Positions 1 through 7,682 of a DNA stretch of 64,000 nt are shown here, piece after piece (the first letter of the stretch is position 1; every line of letters starts with the position of its first letter). Both the position numbers and the translations under genes were made by a program. The notes beneath the pieces are model-generated. The model was given only the letters and a program-made list of their open reading frames with translations. It was not told where the DNA came from and made no database searches. The stretch is from Pseudodesulfovibrio indicus. GTDB lineage: Bacteria; Desulfobacterota; Desulfovibrionia; Desulfovibrionales; Desulfovibrionaceae. Location: NCBI RefSeq assembly GCF_001563225.1, contig NZ_CP014206.1, forward strand, positions 1,798,001 through 1,862,000, given 5' to 3'.

Positions 1-1960
1 TCAGAGTGGCCGAATCGGTCAGCGGGCCGCCGGTCTGGTTGTCGCTCACCGCGTAGGTGAAGACGTCGGTGACCGGCGCGTCGTCCGTGTTCAGCGGATC
101 GGTCGCGCTCTTATCCTCGACGTAGTGGTACGAGCCGTCGTCGTTCAGGTACAGTGTGCCGAATTCGCCCTCGATGACGTGGTCGGCGGTGTAGGCGTCG
201 CTGACCCGCACGGGCGGGGTGGCCGAGCCGGAGTAGACGATGGAGTCTACGGACAGCTCGACATGCGCGTTGTCGATGTCGGTGTCGTTGGTCAGGATGT
301 TGCCGGACACGTCGGCGGGCGTTCCTTCGTCGATGGCTTCGGTGAAGCTGTTGACGTCAACCGTCGCCACCGGGGAGTCGTTCGCGCCGGTGATGGTGAT
401 GGTCAAAGTGGCCGAATCGGTCAGCGGGCCGCCGGTCTGGTTGTCGCTCACCGCGTAGGTGAAGACGTCCGTGACCGGCGCGTCGTCCGTGTTCAGCGGA
501 TCGGTCGCGCTCTTGTCCTCGACGTAGTGGTACGAGCCGTCGTCGTTCAGGTACAGGGTGCCGAACTCGCCCTCGATGACGTGGTCGGCGGTGTAGGCGT
601 CGCTGACCCGCACGGGCGGGGTGGCCGAGCCGGAGTAGACGATGGAGTCTACGGAGAGCTCGACGTGCGCGTTGTCGATGTCGGTGTCGTTGGTCAGGAT
701 GTTGCCGGACACATCACCGGCCAGCCCGTCGTCGATGGCTTCGGTGAAGCTGTTGACGTCCACGGTGGCCACCGGGGAGTCGTTGGCCCCGGTGATGGTG
801 ATGGTCAGGGTGGCCGAGTCGCTCAGGGAGCCGCCGGTCTGGTTGTCGCTCACCGCGTAGGTGAAGACGTCGGTGACCGGCGCGTCGTCCGTGTTCAGCG
901 GATCGGTCGCGCTCTTGTCCTCGACGTAGTGGTACGAGCCGTCGTCGTTCAGGTACAGGGTGCCGAACTCGCCCTCGATGATGTGGTCGGCGGTGTAGGC
1001 GTCGCTGACCCGCACGGGCGGGGTGGCCGAGCCGGAGTAGACGATGGAGTCTACGGACAGCTCGACATGCGCGTTGTCGATGTCGGTGTCGTTGGTCAGG
1101 ATGTTGCCGGACACGTCGGCGGGCGTTCCTTCGTCGATGGCTTCGGTGAAGCTGTTGACGTCAACCGTCGCCACCGGGGAGTCGTTGGCCGGGGTGATGG
1201 TGATGGTCAGGGTCGCGGAGTCGCTCAGGGAGCCGCCGGTTTGGTTGTCGCTCACCGAGTAGGTGAAGACGTCCGTTACCGGCGCGTCGTCCGTGTTCAG
1301 CGGATCGGTCGCGCTCTTGTCCTCAACGTAATGGTACGAGCCGTCGTCGTTCAGGTACAGGGTGCCGAATTCGCCCTCGATGACGTGGTCGGCGGTGTAG
1401 GCGTCGCTGACCCGCACGGGCGGGGTGGCCGAGCCGGAGTAGACGATGGAGTCTACGGACAGCTCCACGTGCGCGTTGTCGATGTCGGTGTCGTTGGTCA
1501 GGATGTTGCCGGACACGTCGGCGGGCATGCCGTCGTCGACCGCTTCGGTGAAGGAGTTGACGTCCACGGTGGCCACCGGCGAGTCGTTGGCCGGGGTGAT
1601 GGTGATGGTCAGAGTGGCCGAATCGGTCAGCGGGCCGCCGGTCTGGTTGTCGCTCACCGCGTAGGTGAAGACGTCGGTGACCGGCGCGTCGTCCGTGTTC
1701 AGCGGATCGGTCGCGCTCTTGTCCTCGACGTAGTGGTACGAGCCGTCGTCGTTCAGGTACAGGGTGCCGAACTCGCCTTCGATGACGTGGTCGGCGGTGT
1801 AGGCGTCGCTGACCCGCACGGGCGGGGTGGCCGAGCCGGAGTAGACGATGGAGTCTACGGACAGCTCGACATGCGCGTTGTCGATGTCGGTGTCGTTGGT
1901 CAGGATGTTGCCGGACACGTCGGCGGGCGTTCCTTCGTCAACGGCCTCGGTGAAGGCGTT
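1..1960 (-). repeat. 402-bp near-identical tandem repeats (134 codons each) inside the adhesin gene
   Basis: The marker string GGAGTCTACGGA recurs near 244, 646, 1048, 1450 and 1852, an exact 402-bp period. Differences between units are few and often synonymous or confined to one short segment (for example GCGGGCGTTCCTTCG against ACCGGCCAGCCCGTCG near 720). The array continues past the left edge. Such homogeneity points to recent unequal crossing-over or gene conversion. Confidence 0.95.
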
Positions 1961-3385
1961 CCCGTCCGCATCCGCCACAGGGGCGTCATTGGAGCCGATG
2001 ACCGGGATACGCAGGGCCGCGTAACCGAACTTGTCCCCGTCCCACATGGAGTAGTAGAAGGTCTCCACCGGGTTGTCGCCGATGTTCAGCGGGTCCGCCG
2101 CGTTCTGGTCGAGCACGTATTCGTAGGAGCCGTCCGCGTTGATGGTCAGCGTGCCGTAGACGCCGTCCACCGTCAGGTTGCCGGAACCGTCGGGCGCGGA
2201 GTCGTACTGGTAGGTGCCGGAGCTGTAGATGCTGGTCACGCCGAGTTCGATGAGCCCGTCGGGATCGGTGGGGGCCAGGTTGCGGTAGCCGGGGTCCAGA
2301 TCCTCGTAGCCGACGTTGTCGATGTCCGAGTCGTTGTGCAGGACGTTGCCGGAAACGGCGGCGACGCCGGCCACGACGGTTCCCTGCTCGATGACTTCGG
2401 CGGACAGGTCGTCAAAGGCGTCCGGGCCGTCGTTGGAGCCGGTGATGGTGATGGACAGGGTGGCCGTGTTGCTCACGTTGCCGTCCGGGTCGATGGCCGT
2501 GTAGTCGAAACGCTCGACCGCCTCCTCGCCTTGGCGCAGCGGGTCGGCCAGGTTCTCGTCCAATACATATTCATAGGAGCCGTCGGCGAAGATGGTCAGC
2601 GTGCCGTAAAGCCCGTTGACCTGGGTGCCGGTATCCGAGACCTCGACCGCGCCGGGGTTCGTGCCGGTGAAGTCGTTGCCCGCGAAGTCGATGGTGCGGA
2701 TCGAGAGTTCGGTCTCCACGCCGTTCGTTTCGGGGTAGTCGATGTTGTCGTCGTCAAAATCGTTGAGCAGCAGGTTGCCGGTCACGGAGTTGACGAATTC
2801 GCCGCCTTCGTACTGGCCGTTATCGCCTTCGCCTCGATTCCAGCCGCTCTCGACGAGCGCGTTGAAATCATCCACTGCGACCGGCGGTACAGGCTGGGGT
2901 TCGGCGTCGATGATTTCCTCGACGATGGGGTCAACGGCGGGGAAAAGGTGCGGGTCATAGGCATCGCCCTGGCCGCCGAGGGCCGTCAGGCCATCGAACA
3001 GCATGCCCGCGTCGTCGGTGTATTCTCCGGCGCCCGAACCGGTGGCTCCCGCCCCGGCTGCGGTTTCCAGGTCGTCCTGGGTCTGGGGTTGGTCGGTGTC
3101 GAACGCGAACAGGTAGACGTCACCGGCTACCTGCTGTCCGTCCATCATCTCGAAGAGGGGCAGGGTGTTTGCGTCGGCCAGGAGCAGATAGTCCAACAGG
3201 ACGACCTTCCCGCCGCCTTCCACCGTGATTTCAAGGTCGTTGCCTACGCCCTTGAACTCCGCTTCCGAGAGATCGAAATCAAATCGTACCAGCGAGTCCG
3301 ACGTCAATCGATACGACGTGGACCGTCCCGCACCGGGCAGCAATACCCGGACGATCGGGGCTTGGGTGATGGTGGTATCGGTCAT
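1..3385 (-). CDS. Giant VCBS/cadherin-like repeat adhesin, N-terminal part (C-terminus beyond window)
   Basis: The start is the ATG at 3385, preceded by GGGAGG; the frame stays open to base 1, so about 1128 residues are visible. The N-terminus (MTDTTITQAPIVRVLLPGAG) lacks a Sec signal, as in large type I-secreted RTX/LapA-like adhesins whose export signal is C-terminal (family knowledge). After about 150 residues the protein becomes Asp/Gly/Thr-rich repeats. They carry the VCBS signatures DGSYHYV, DVFTYAVSDN, SATLTITI and ANDSPVA. Three diverged repeats come first, then near-identical 134-residue units. Expected role: Ca-dependent surface attachment or biofilm. The N-terminal module and the secretion genes are not identified here. 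Confidence 0.85.
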   Translation of the reverse strand, partial: MTDTTITQAPIVRVLLPGAGRSTSYRLTSDSLVRFDFDLSEAEFKGVGNDLEITVEGGGKVVLLDYLLLADANTLPLFEMMDGQQVAGDVYLFAFDTDQPQTQDDLETAAGAGATGSGAGEYTDDAGMLFDGLTALGGQGDAYDPHLFPAVDPIVEEIIDAEPQPVPPVAVDDFNALVESGWNRGEGDNGQYEGGEFVNSVTGNLLLNDFDDDNIDYPETNGVETELSIRTIDFAGNDFTGTNPGAVEVSDTGTQVNGLYGTLTIFADGSYEYVLDENLADPLRQGEEAVERFDYTAIDPDGNVSNTATLSITITGSNDGPDAFDDLSAEVIEQGTVVAGVAAVSGNVLHNDSDIDNVGYEDLDPGYRNLAPTDPDGLIELGVTSIYSSGTYQYDSAPDGSGNLTVDGVYGTLTINADGSYEYVLDQNAADPLNIGDNPVETFYYSMWDGDKFGYAALRIPVIGSNDAPVADADGNAFTEAVDEGTPADVSGNILTNDTDIDNAHVELSVDSIVYSGSATPPVRVSDAYTADHVIEGEFGTLYLNDDGSYHYVEDKSATDPLNTDDAPVTDVFTYAVSDNQTGGPLTDSATLTITITPANDSPVATVDVNSFTEAVDDGMPADVSGNILTNDTDIDNAHVELSVDSIVYSGSATPPVRVSDAYTADHVIEGEFGTLYLNDDGSYHYVEDKSATDPLNTDDAPVTDVFTYSVSDNQTGGSLSDSATLTITITPANDSPVATVDVNSFTEAIDEGTPADVSGNILTNDTDIDNAHVELSVDSIVYSGSATPPVRVSDAYTADHIIEGEFGTLYLNDDGSYHYVEDKSATDPLNTDDAPVTDVFTYAVSDNQTGGSLSDSATLTITITGANDSPVATVDVNSFTEAIDDGLAGDVSGNILTNDTDIDNAHVELSVDSIVYSGSATPPVRVSDAYTADHVIEGEFGTLYLNDDGSYHYVEDKSATDPLNTDDAPVTDVFTYAVSDNQTGGPLTDSATLTITITGANDSPVATVDVNSFTEAIDEGTPADVSGNILTNDTDIDNAHVELSVDSIVYSGSATPPVRVSDAYTADHVIEGEFGTLYLNDDGSYHYVEDKSATDPLNTDDAPVTDVFTYAVSDNQTGGPLTDSATL

Positions 3386-3669
3386 AATATCCTCCCTTGC
3401 AAGTATGAAATATGTGGAAAATCGGGTTTATTTCCTTGTCACTTAGATATACGGATGCGGTCACCCCGAAGGCACAGTATTAAACTATGTAAAACCGGGA
3501 TGTTAAAATGTGGAAAAGTCGGATTTTTCGGTCTGTTTCGATGGCCTGTCAAAAGGGACGCCATGCGGCATTCCAGAGTGTGGTGGTATGGATTAAACAG
3601 GGGTTTGCACTGTTCCTTGTGAAAAAGAAATTGTCCTGAAAAGAGTTATCAACTGTGGGCTCGTGAGAA

Positions 3670-3684
3670 TAGTAATAATTATCA
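3670..3684. promoter_or_regulatory. Candidate Fur box (7-1-7)
   Basis: TAGTAATAATTATCA matches the classic 7-1-7 Fur pattern TGATAAT-N-ATTATCA with two mismatches in the left arm and a perfect right arm. It lies between divergent genes, so it could act on the adhesin, the ECF operon or both. AT-rich sequence gives chance matches, so confidence is low. Confidence 0.3.
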
Positions 3685-3897
3685 TATTGAAAATTCTGAC
3701 TATTTCCCAATCAGGTATATTTCTCGGTTTTTTTTGCAATCCATGTGACCTGTAATTTTCCCCATCACAGGTGCCCACGAATTCGCCGATTTTCGGCATT
3801 TTTTGGGCCTTGGCGTGGTATCATCCCGAAATTGATGGTTTTACTGCCATCCCAATGGAGGGCCGGGTAGTGTCGGCACGTAAATAGATCAAACATA

Positions 3898-3925
3898 TTG
3901 ACACTATTCATAAATAAAATATGAA
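3898..3925 (+). promoter_or_regulatory. Candidate sigma70 promoter for the PPC/ECF operon
   Basis: TTGACA at 3898-3903 is a perfect -35. A 16-base spacer leads to TATGAA (3920-3925), a moderate -10. The predicted transcript would begin about 70 bases before the GTG start at 4004. Confidence 0.45.
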
Positions 3926-4003
3926 GGGAGGTGTCCGTTAACCGCAGGATCGTTCCGGCGGGACGAAGCGGAAAAATGAATTTTCGGGACAGGGAGTTCG
4001 GCA

Positions 4004-4432
4004 GTGGACGGAGGCATGGAGACGAGGCCGGTGGCGGTGCGGCTGCACCCGGGACAGGACCTGCTCGTGGAGTTGGAGCGGCTGTTTGCGCAATCCAAGG
4101 CCGGGGCCGGTTGCATCCTGACCTGCGTGGGCAGCCTGACCACGGCGGTGATCCGTTTCGCCAACCGTCCGGAATCCGCCACCCTTACGGGGCATTTCGA
4201 GATAGTCTCCCTGACCGGCGTGTTCTCGCCGGACGGGGCGCACTGCCACCTGTCGATTTCCGATGGCGAGGGGCGGACCCTGGGGGGCCACCTGATGGAA
4301 GGGTGCCGGGTCTACACCACCGCCGAGATCGTGGTCGGCCTGTTGCCGGGGATGCGTTTCACGCGGCCCCTGGACACCGAGACCGGCTACCCCGAGCTGA
4401 AAGTGGAAACCATCAAACCGGATGAGGAGTAG
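4004..4432 (+). CDS. PPC (DUF296) domain protein
   Basis: This 142-residue protein is a single PPC domain. The family pattern is well kept: RLHPGQDLLVELERLF near the N-terminus, HFEIVSLTGVFS in the middle, then HCHLSISD and GGHLMEGCRVYTTAEIVV. The histidines of HCHL and GGHL would form the zinc site seen in bacterial members (family knowledge). GTG at 4004 has AGGGAG seven bases upstream; the in-frame ATG at 4016 would sit only two bases after GGAGG, so GTG is preferred. The stop lies three bases before the ECF S-component, so the gene is probably co-transcribed and may act on, or sense, the transported compound. In vivo function is unknown. Confidence 0.85.
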   Translation: MDGGMETRPVAVRLHPGQDLLVELERLFAQSKAGAGCILTCVGSLTTAVIRFANRPESATLTGHFEIVSLTGVFSPDGAHCHLSISDGEGRTLGGHLMEGCRVYTTAEIVVGLLPGMRFTRPLDTETGYPELKVETIKPDEE

Positions 4433-4435
4433 GGT

Positions 4436-5032
4436 ATGGGCATTTCCGAGCAACTGAAGAAAGAGTTCACCACGTTCACGTTCGTCCTGATCGCCGTGGC
4501 CATCGTCCTGAACATCGCGGTGGGGCAGCTGGTTTCGCTGCTCAAGCTGCCGATCTTTCTCGACTCCATCGGCACGGTGCTGGTCGGCGTCCTGGCCGGT
4601 CCCTGGGCGGGCGGCCTGACCGGCCTGCTGACCAACCTCATCTGGGGCGTGATCACCTCTCCCGTGGCCGCCGCCTTTGCGCCCGTGGCCATGGTCATCG
4701 GCATCACGGCGGGACTGTGCGCCCGCTACGGCCTGTTCCGCACCTGGTGGCTGGCCCTGCTCAGCGGCGTGATCATCACCGTGTTCAACGCCGTGGTGGC
4801 CGTACCCATCCGCCTCTACATGTTCGGCGGCATCACCGGCAGCGGCGCTGACTTCGTCACCGCCTACATGCTCGCTCTGGGCCGCGACCTGTTCGGCTCC
4901 GTGGTGGTCACGGTGTTCACCGCCAACCTGCTCGACAAGGTTGTCACTGCGCTCCTCGCCTGGGGCGTGGTCAAGGCGCTGCCCGGACGGACCACGGCCC
5001 GCTTCCCCGGCGCGCAGTCCGTGACTTCCTAG
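4436..5032 (+). CDS. ECF transporter S component (substrate-binding membrane subunit)
   Basis: This 198-residue protein has about six hydrophobic segments, the size and topology of an ECF S-component. GAGGAG precedes the ATG. Helix 1 is FVLIAVAIVLNIAVGQLV, followed by the FLDSIGTVLVGVLAGPWAGG segment typical of this fold, and then LTNLIWGVITSPVAAAFAPV. The T and A subunits follow directly, making a dedicated (group I) ECF transporter. I cannot place it in a known substrate class (BioY, ThiT, RibU, CbiM, YkoE), so substrate is unassigned; vitamins and metal cofactors are typical ECF cargo. Confidence 0.8.
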   Translation: MGISEQLKKEFTTFTFVLIAVAIVLNIAVGQLVSLLKLPIFLDSIGTVLVGVLAGPWAGGLTGLLTNLIWGVITSPVAAAFAPVAMVIGITAGLCARYGLFRTWWLALLSGVIITVFNAVVAVPIRLYMFGGITGSGADFVTAYMLALGRDLFGSVVVTVFTANLLDKVVTALLAWGVVKALPGRTTARFPGAQSVTS

Positions 5033-5050
5033 TCCTCGGGCGGTTCCGCC

Positions 5051-5857
5051 ATGGCCGATACCTCCGCGACCCTCTTCGTCGAGGGGCGCTCCCTCGTTCA
5101 CGGGCTCAACCCGCTGACCAAGCTGGCCTACATCCTGCTCGCGGCGGCGCTGGCCTATGCCCCTCCCGTCCGGACCACGGCCGGGACGTGGCTCGTCTGC
5201 GCCGTACTGCTGGCCGTGAACGGCGGGCTGCTGGCCTCCTCCGGGACGGGGGCCAGGGCATGGTCCCTGCTGTGGAAGGTCATGCTGCCGCTGGCCCTGT
5301 TCATGGTCCCCATCCACGGCTTGCTCCACCCGGACAACCGGACCGCGCTCGCGGCCTGGCACGGGGTCGCGGTGTACCGCGAGGGACTCCTCTTTGCCGG
5401 GACCGTACTGCTGCAGGTGGCGGTGGTGCTCACCGCCTCCCTGCTCTTTGTCCTGTGCACCCACCCGGCGGACATCGTCACCTCCGTGACCCGGGCCGGG
5501 CTGTCGCCCAAGATCGCCTACCTGGTGGGCAGCCCGCTGCTCATGCTTCCGGCCATGCGCGCGCGGGCGGCCTCGGTCCAGGCGGCCCAGCGGGCGCGCG
5601 GGCTGGACTCCGAGGGAGGGCTGACCAGGCGTGTCCGGGGGCTCTTCCCCCTGGTCAAGCCGTTCCTGCTCGGCGCGCTCATGGACATCGAGCAACGCGC
5701 CGTGGCCCTGGAGGTGCGGGGCTTCAACTCCCGCACGGCCCGCTCGGCCTGGCGCGAGGTCCGGGACAGCGGCGCCCAGCGCTGGGCCAGGCGGCTGATG
5801 CTCCTCGGCTCCCTGGGCCTGATCCTCTACAAGGCGGCGGGGCGGCCATGGCTCTGA
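5051..5857 (+). CDS. ecfT: ECF transporter T component (EcfT/CbiQ family)
   Basis: 268 residues with an opening typical of EcfT (GRSLVHGLNPLTKLAYILL). The two cytoplasmic coupling-helix signatures are visible as QRARGLDSEGG and ALEVRGFNSRTA, the Ala/Val-Arg-Gly motifs that dock into the two ATPases. Between them lie transmembrane stretches. The 3' end overlaps the first ATPase gene by ten bases, indicating translational coupling. The ribosome site is weak (GGGCGG). Confidence 0.88.
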   Translation: MADTSATLFVEGRSLVHGLNPLTKLAYILLAAALAYAPPVRTTAGTWLVCAVLLAVNGGLLASSGTGARAWSLLWKVMLPLALFMVPIHGLLHPDNRTALAAWHGVAVYREGLLFAGTVLLQVAVVLTASLLFVLCTHPADIVTSVTRAGLSPKIAYLVGSPLLMLPAMRARAASVQAAQRARGLDSEGGLTRRVRGLFPLVKPFLLGALMDIEQRAVALEVRGFNSRTARSAWREVRDSGAQRWARRLMLLGSLGLILYKAAGRPWL

Positions 5858-6720
5858 TCTCCCTTGACGGGCTCTCCTACGCCTATCCGGCGACCGACGT
5901 CCCGGCCCTGAACGGCCTGAACCTGGCCATCGAGCCGGGCACGTTCACGGCGCTGGTCGGGCGCAACAACGCGGGCAAGACCACGCTGTGCTACGCCCTG
6001 GCCGGGGTCATCCCCCATCTCTACGGCGGGACCATGGACGGGCGGGTGACCGTCGACGGGCTGGACACGCGGGATTCGGACGTGGCGGACATCGCCCTCA
6101 ACGTTGGGCTGGTCATGCAGAACCCGACGGCCCAGTTCTCCGGCGCGCGCTTCACCGTGTTCGAGGAGGTCGCCTTCGGCCTGGAGAACCGGGGCGTGGC
6201 GAGAGAGGAGATGGCGGACCGGGTGGGGCTCGCCCTGGCCCTGGCCGGGGTCGAGGACCTCGCGGACCGGTCCCCCGCGAGCCTGTCGGGCGGCCAGCAG
6301 CAGAAGGTCGCCCTGGCCTCGGTCCTGGCCTGCGACCCTCGGGTCCTGGTTCTGGACGAGCCGACCACCTTCCTCGATCCCCGCGCGGCGCTGGCGCTCT
6401 TCGAGACCCTCGATTCCCTGCGGCGCGAAGGGCGGACCATCGTCATGGCCGAGCACCGGCTGGAATGGGTGGCCCGGTTCGCGGACCGGGTGCTGGTTCT
6501 GGACGGCGGGCGGGTGGTCCTGGACGGTCCTCCGGGAGAGGTCCTGGCTTCTCCCGCGTTGGCCGAGGCCGGGCTCTGCCCCAATCGCTACACCGAGGTG
6601 GCGCGGCTGGCGGCGGGGCAGGGGATGTGGGAGGCCGGACGGCCGCCCGCGGTCACCCTGGAGCAGGCCGTGGCCGGGCTCGAGGCCGGTGCGGGAATCC
6701 GGCCCGGCGGGGAGGGGTAG
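5848..6720 (+). CDS. ECF transporter ATPase A1 (CbiO-type)
   Basis: 290 residues. Walker A reads GRNNAGKTT, so the usual Gly-Ser/Gly-Cys of GxxGxGKS/T is Asn-Ala here. The signature LSGGQQQ is intact, Walker B is VLVLDEPTT and the switch His is in AEHRLEW. The Q-loop region is MQNPTAQFSG. The C-terminal 50 residues after the fold are Gly/Ala-rich and variable. The ATG at 5848 overlaps the T gene. It should pair with the A2 subunit just downstream as a heterodimer driving the S/T membrane part. Confidence 0.88.
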   Translation: MALISLDGLSYAYPATDVPALNGLNLAIEPGTFTALVGRNNAGKTTLCYALAGVIPHLYGGTMDGRVTVDGLDTRDSDVADIALNVGLVMQNPTAQFSGARFTVFEEVAFGLENRGVAREEMADRVGLALALAGVEDLADRSPASLSGGQQQKVALASVLACDPRVLVLDEPTTFLDPRAALALFETLDSLRREGRTIVMAEHRLEWVARFADRVLVLDGGRVVLDGPPGEVLASPALAEAGLCPNRYTEVARLAAGQGMWEAGRPPAVTLEQAVAGLEAGAGIRPGGEG

Positions 6721-6721
6721 C

Positions 6722-7519
6722 ATGCTGGCCGAACTGCGCAACGTCACCTTTTCCTATCCCGGCGGGGTCACGGCCCTGCGGGGCGTGTCCCTATCCGTGG
6801 CCCCGGGCGAGTGCGTCGCCCTGGCCGGGCACAACGGGTCGGGCAAGTCCACCCTGGCCCGGCACCTGAACGGGCTGCTGCGCCCGGAATCCGGCGAGGT
6901 GCTGCTCGACGGGCGGTCCACGGCCGGGTGCACGGTGGCGTCCCTGGCCTGGAAGGCGGCCCTGATGTTCCAGAACCCGGACGACCAGATCTGCAAGAGC
7001 CGGGTGGAGGAAGAAGTGGCCTTCGGACCGCGCAACCTCGGCTTCGGCTCGGAGCGGGTGGCGGAACTGACCGGCTGGGCGCTTTCCCTGTTCGGCCTTG
7101 CCGGGCGCGGCGGCGAGAACCCCTACGACCTGGGGTTCGGCGAGCGCAAGCGGCTGGCCCTGGCCTCGGTGGCGGCCATGAACACCCCCCTGTTGGTCCT
7201 GGACGAACCCACTGCCGGGCTCGACTCCTTCGAGACCGGGCTGCTCGCCTCGGCCCTGGCCGAGCTGCGGGAAATGGGCAAGGGCGTGATCCTGATCAGC
7301 CACGACATGGACTTCGTGGCCGAGAACTGCGAGCGGGCCGTCTGCCTGGAGTCCGGGCGGCTGCGCTACGACGGCTCCGTGGGCGGGCTGTTCGAGCGCG
7401 GGGACCTGCTCGAATCCTGCGGCCTGCTTCCCTGCCAGGTGGCCCGGTTGTGCGCCCGTTTCGGGGTCCGTCCCGAGCGCTTCGCACCGTCCGATTTCCT
7501 GGCTTCGTTGCAGCGCTGA
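6722..7519 (+). CDS. ECF transporter ATPase A2 (CbiO-type) with degenerate signature motif
   Basis: 265 residues, starting one base after the A1 stop. Walker A (GHNGSGKST), Q-loop (FQNPDDQI), Walker B (LLVLDEPTAG) and switch His (ISHDMDF) are canonical. The ABC signature reads LGFGERKR instead of LSGGQ, so Ser and the second Gly are replaced. Because each signature completes the opposite ATP site, one composite site probably hydrolyses poorly. Asymmetric ATP sites are known in heterodimeric ABC pairs. Confidence 0.88.
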   Translation: MLAELRNVTFSYPGGVTALRGVSLSVAPGECVALAGHNGSGKSTLARHLNGLLRPESGEVLLDGRSTAGCTVASLAWKAALMFQNPDDQICKSRVEEEVAFGPRNLGFGSERVAELTGWALSLFGLAGRGGENPYDLGFGERKRLALASVAAMNTPLLVLDEPTAGLDSFETGLLASALAELREMGKGVILISHDMDFVAENCERAVCLESGRLRYDGSVGGLFERGDLLESCGLLPCQVARLCARFGVRPERFAPSDFLASLQR

Positions 7520-7553
7520 AACTCCCGGACCACGGGCGTCCCGGCCCTGTTTC

Positions 7554-7581
7554 AAAAAAGGGCGGGGGTCCCCTCCTTTTT
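7554..7581 (+). terminator. Candidate intrinsic terminator after the ECF operon
   Basis: An A6-GGG-C-GGGGG stretch faces CCCCTCC-T5, giving a GC stem flanked by A and T tracts and ending in TTTTT. It lies 35 bases past the A2 stop. Confidence 0.5.
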
Positions 7582-7622
7582 CTGTTTACCTGTGGTGAAA
7601 CGAGGTATATGGGAGGCTCATT

Positions 7623-7658
7623 CTCAGGCGTGCGGATTATGACCTGAGGCCCTTTTTT
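7623..7658 (+). terminator. Second weak hairpin with T-run before the ligase gene
   Basis: CTCAGG (7623-7628) pairs with CCTGAG (7643-7648) and is followed by CCCTTTTTT. The loop is long (14 bases), so it may be a terminator or attenuator rather than a strong stop. Confidence 0.35.
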
Positions 7659-7682
7659 CGCCCATCTGCGGGAGGCTGTTGC

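Larger units (their letters stand above)
3386..4003. other. Intergenic region between the divergent adhesin and PPC/ECF genes
   Basis: These 618 bases are clearly AT-richer than the flanking genes. No credible gene was found; the one 68-codon open frame (3593-3799, minus) has no ribosome site or recognisable sequence. The region holds a Fur-like palindrome at 3670-3684 and a sigma70-like promoter at 3898-3925. A weak inverted pair ACCTGT/ACAGGT lies around 3750-3775. It is the obvious place for both divergent promoters. Confidence 0.6.

Noticed and set aside
125-3622. 1165-codon open frame on the plus strand
   Set aside because: It is antisense to the VCBS adhesin. High GC and the repeats leave the opposite strand open; the translation is a monotonous V/G/D/R repeat with no ribosome site.
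3593-3799. 68-codon frame in the divergent intergenic region
   Set aside because: No ribosome site, AT-rich non-coding context and no recognisable sequence.
3938-5695. 585-codon open frame on the minus strand
   Set aside because: Shadow of the PPC/ECF genes; His/Gly/Gln-rich translation typical of reverse-complement GC-rich coding sequence.
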